From Roseiarcus sp036488815 (lineage in GTDB: Bacteria; Pseudomonadota; Alphaproteobacteria; Rhizobiales; Beijerinckiaceae), in the NCBI GenBank assembly GCA_036488815.1, contig DASXGX010000110.1:1-64000 (forward strand): 64,000 nt of DNA, given 5' to 3'. The notes under the pieces are model-generated. The model did no database searches, had not been told where the DNA came from, and saw nothing but the letters and a program-made list of their open reading frames with translations. A program made the translations under genes and the position numbers. Positions 61,242-64,000 of the stretch are shown here, piece by piece (position 1 is the stretch's first letter; each line of letters opens with the position of its first letter).

Positions 61242-62695
61242 TGGGCGCTCTCGTCGCTCTGTCGGTCGCCTCGGAGGTCTATCCGCTGATCAAGACGGGC
61301 GGACTTGCCGACGTCGCCGGCGCCTTGCCGGGAGCGCTCGCGCGCGAGGATGTCGCGCTGCGCACGCTCGTCCCCGGCTACCCCGCGATTGTGGCCAAGC
61401 TGCAGGGGGCGGAGACGGCGCACGCCTACCCCGTCCTGTTCGGCGGCCCAGCGAGAGTTCTCGCCGGGCGGGCCGCCGGGCTCGACCTCTTCGTCCTCGA
61501 CGCACCGCATCTCTACGACCGAGCGGGCAATCCCTATCTCGGCCCCGACGGGCTCGACTGGAACGACAACGCCTTTCGCTTCGCGGCGCTCGCGCGCGTC
61601 GGCGCGGACATCGCCAAGGGCGCGATCGCAAGCTTCGTGCCCAAGGTCGTCCACCTCCACGACTGGCAGGCGGCCCTCACGCCGGCCTATCTCCATTACG
61701 ACGGCGGCTCCGCTCCCGGTACGATCCTCACCATCCACAATATCGCCTTCCAGGGGCACTACCCTGCCTCCCTCCTCAGGCCGCTCGGCTTTCCCCTGAG
61801 CGCGCTGGCGATCGACGGAGTCGAATATTTCAATGGTGTCGGCTTTCTCAAGGCGGGCCTTCAGTTCGCCGATCGCATCACGACCGTCTCGCCGACCTAT
61901 GCGCGGGAGATCATGACTCCCGCCTTCGGCATGGCGCTCGACGGTCTGCTGCGCGTCCGCGCCAACGTGGTCGAAGGCATCGTCAACGGCATCGACGACA
62001 TGGTGTGGAACCCCGCCACCGATCCGAACCTCGCGCAAAACTACAGCGCGCTTCGCATCGACATGCGCCCGCGCAACAAGGCGGCCTTGCAGCAGCGCTT
62101 CGGTCTGACGACGGGCGTCGAAATTCCTTTGTTCGGGGTCATTTCCCGCCTGACGAGCCAGAAGGGGCTGGACCTACTGCTCGCGGCGCTGCCGCGGCTC
62201 GCCTCGGCGGGCGCGCAACTGGCGATCCTCGGCGCGGGCGAGACGGCGCTGCAGGAAGGCTTCATCGCCGCCGCGCGCGCCCACAAGGGCGCGGTCGGAT
62301 GTGAATTCGGCTATGACGAGGCGCTCGCCCATCTGATGCAGGCGGGATCGGACTTCATCGTGGTGCCTTCCCGCTTCGAGCCCTGTGGACTGACCCAGCT
62401 CTGCGCCCTGCGCTACGGCGCAACGCCGATCGTCGCGCGCGTCGGCGGTCTCGCCGACACGGTGATCGACGCCAACGACGCCGCGATCAACGCAGGCGTC
62501 GCGACAGGCGTTCAATTCTCGCCGCCCGACGTCGGCCCTCTCTCTTACGCGCTCGACCGCGCGCTGGCCCACTTTCGCGACGTCGCGACGATGCGCCGCT
62601 TGCGCCTCAACGGCATGCGCGCCGACGTTTCCTGGCGCGGGCCGGCCAAGCGCTATGCGGCGCTCTATCGCGCGCTCGCGCGGAGCGCGGCATGA
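61241..62695 (+). CDS. glgA: glycogen synthase (ADP-glucose dependent)
   Basis: 484 residues, GT5 family. It transfers glucose from ADP-glucose to a growing alpha-1,4 chain. The N-terminal VASEVYPLIKTGGLADVAGALP includes the KTGG loop that contacts ADP-glucose. HLHDWQAALTPAYL, TILTIHNIAFQGHYP, VNGIDDMVWNPATD and the C-terminal VVPSRFEPCGLTQLCALRYG carry the other conserved sites. Start ATG shares its A with the glgC stop, and the glgA stop overlaps the glgX start by four bases. Confidence 0.96.
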   Translation: MGALVALSVASEVYPLIKTGGLADVAGALPGALAREDVALRTLVPGYPAIVAKLQGAETAHAYPVLFGGPARVLAGRAAGLDLFVLDAPHLYDRAGNPYLGPDGLDWNDNAFRFAALARVGADIAKGAIASFVPKVVHLHDWQAALTPAYLHYDGGSAPGTILTIHNIAFQGHYPASLLRPLGFPLSALAIDGVEYFNGVGFLKAGLQFADRITTVSPTYAREIMTPAFGMALDGLLRVRANVVEGIVNGIDDMVWNPATDPNLAQNYSALRIDMRPRNKAALQQRFGLTTGVEIPLFGVISRLTSQKGLDLLLAALPRLASAGAQLAILGAGETALQEGFIAAARAHKGAVGCEFGYDEALAHLMQAGSDFIVVPSRFEPCGLTQLCALRYGATPIVARVGGLADTVIDANDAAINAGVATGVQFSPPDVGPLSYALDRALAHFRDVATMRRLRLNGMRADVSWRGPAKRYAALYRALARSAA

Positions 62696-64000
62696 ACGAG
62701 GTTTTGACGGCGAGCGCCGCGCCGGGCGTCGTTCTGACGCCAGACGGCGCTGAAGTCGCGGTCTTCTCCGCCCACGCGAACGCCGTCTATTTTTGCCTGT
62801 ACGACGCGGACGGCGAGCGCGAAATCCAGCGCACGAAGCTCGAGCCCGGCGCTGACGGCGTCCATCGCGCGAAGGTTGCCGGCGTTCGGACCGGCGCACG
62901 CTACGGCCTGCGCGTCGACGGTCTGTTCGATCCGCTGCAAGGCCATCGCTTCGACGTCTCGAAACTTCTCGCTGACCCCTACGCCTGCGCCTTCGACAGG
63001 CCGTTCCGCTTGCATCCCTCGATGTTCGCGCTCGGGATCGACAGCGGGCCGTTTGCGCCCAAGGCGATCGCGCTCGCGCTGAAGGCCGGCGAGCCCGGGC
63101 GACAGGGCATCCCCTGGGATCGCACCGTCATCTACGAGGCCAATCTGCGCGGCCTCACCAAGCTGCGCGCCGACGTGCCGGAGGCGGCGCGAGGTCGCTT
63201 TGCGGGTCTCGCGCATCCCGCCGTCATCGATCATCTCGCCGCGCTCGGCGTCACGACGGTGGAAATCATGCCGGCCGACCCCTGGGTCGACGAGCGTCAT
63301 CTACCGGCGCTCGGGCTCAACAACGCCTGGGGCTACAACCCGGTCGTCCTCGGCGCCCCCGATCCGCGCCTCGCGCCGAACGGCTGGGCGGACGTGCGCG
63401 CTGCGACCGACGCGCTGCACGCCGCTGGGATGGAGGTGATCCTCGACATCGTACTGAACCACAATGGCGAGAGCGACGAACTGGGGCCGACGATCTCGTT
63501 CCGCGGTCTCGACAACGCCTCCTACTTCCGCCTCCTGCCCGACGATCCCGCGCGCTACATCAACGACACGGGCACCGGCAACTGCCTCGCGCTCGACCGT
63601 CCGCCGGTCCTGCGCATGGCGATCGCGGCGATGGAGCGATGGATGACGTTCGGCGGCGTCGACGGGTTCCGCTTCGATCTCGCGACGGCGCTCGGACGGC
63701 GGGCCTCAGGCTTCGATCGCCATGCGCCGATGTTCTCGGCGATCGCGGAACATCCGATTCTGAGCCAAGCGAAAATGATCGCCGAGCCGTGGGACATTGG
63801 TCCCGGCGGCTACCGCCTGGGCGCGTTTCCCGACGCCTGGGGCGAATGGAACGACCGCTTCCGCGACGCTGCGCGCCGCTTCTGGCGCGGCGACACCCGA
63901 ATGCGGGGCGAACTCGCGACTCGCCTCGCCGGCTCGCACGATGTTTTCGCCCATGCGCGAAACGCGGCCAAGAGCGTAAACTTCGTGGCCTCGCACGACG
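62692..64000 (+). CDS. glgX: glycogen debranching enzyme GlgX (partial, runs off window)
   Basis: The first 436 codons are inside the window and the frame stays open to base 64000. GlgX hydrolyses the alpha-1,6 links of limit dextrins produced by GlgP. An N-terminal CBM48 (AEVAVFSAHANAVYFCLYD, about 15-110) is followed by the GH13 barrel. WGYNPVVLGAPDPR, MEVILDIVLNHNGESDE, the nucleophile Asp in DGFRFDLATALGR, acid Glu in MIAEPWDIGPGGY and the start of the NFVASHD motif are visible. The segment before the barrel is shorter than in E. coli GlgX. ATGA overlap with glgA indicates coupling. Confidence 0.93.
   Translation, partial: MNEVLTASAAPGVVLTPDGAEVAVFSAHANAVYFCLYDADGEREIQRTKLEPGADGVHRAKVAGVRTGARYGLRVDGLFDPLQGHRFDVSKLLADPYACAFDRPFRLHPSMFALGIDSGPFAPKAIALALKAGEPGRQGIPWDRTVIYEANLRGLTKLRADVPEAARGRFAGLAHPAVIDHLAALGVTTVEIMPADPWVDERHLPALGLNNAWGYNPVVLGAPDPRLAPNGWADVRAATDALHAAGMEVILDIVLNHNGESDELGPTISFRGLDNASYFRLLPDDPARYINDTGTGNCLALDRPPVLRMAIAAMERWMTFGGVDGFRFDLATALGRRASGFDRHAPMFSAIAEHPILSQAKMIAEPWDIGPGGYRLGAFPDAWGEWNDRFRDAARRFWRGDTRMRGELATRLAGSHDVFAHARNAAKSVNFVASHD

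Overview
The window is GC-rich DNA from an alphaproteobacterium, most likely of the order Hyphomicrobiales (Rhizobiales). The evidence is divK next to pleD, an EipB (DUF1849) envelope protein, DUF3572 next to a zinc-finger dinB, the run dgt-argS-SPOR-nagZ beside erpA, a SoxB/SoxD pair and a glgP-glgB-glgC-glgA-glgX cluster. A methylotroph-type family such as Beijerinckiaceae or Methylocystaceae is possible but is only a guess.

Bases 1-21285 are the 5' part of one enormous minus-strand gene. It starts with GTG at 21285 and is still open at base 1, so at least 7,095 codons lie inside the window. It encodes an exported filamentous adhesin of the two-partner-secretion/LktA type: signal peptide, N-terminal secretion-type domain, then several distinct repeat zones. 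Long open frames on either strand over this stretch are shadows of it. A protein with two winged-helix-like segments is divergently encoded next to it (21677-22552). It is followed by an AT-rich leader and a small secreted Gly/Tyr-rich repeat protein (23156-23605) with a strong terminator.

Bases 24 to 44 kb are mostly housekeeping: a single-domain response regulator, guaC, rlmN, scpA-scpB, eipB, dinB with DUF3572, divK-pleD, a methyltransferase divergent from an XRE/MmyB-type regulator, a GNAT acetyltransferase, then nagZ, a SPOR protein, argS and dgt on the minus strand, with erpA divergent from dgt. In related genomes scpAB usually follows nagZ directly, so this block looks rearranged. A vapBC module with a third membrane-anchored gene sits between erpA and an MFS transporter with its MarR regulator.

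Bases 44.5 to 55 kb carry parC, a DUF347 membrane protein, a small secreted cysteine protein, a MarR-emrA-emrB efflux operon, a SoxB/SoxD pair without alpha and gamma subunits, a membrane-anchored coiled-coil protein and mtnA. Bases 55.2 to 64 kb are the glycogen cluster glgP-glgB-glgC-glgA-glgX, with translational overlaps at glgC/glgA and glgA/glgX. glgX runs off the right edge.

No tRNA, rRNA, CRISPR array, insertion sequence or phage gene was recognised. The least explained material is the giant adhesin with its unusual internal repeats, the neighbouring winged-helix protein, and the Gly/Tyr repeat protein.
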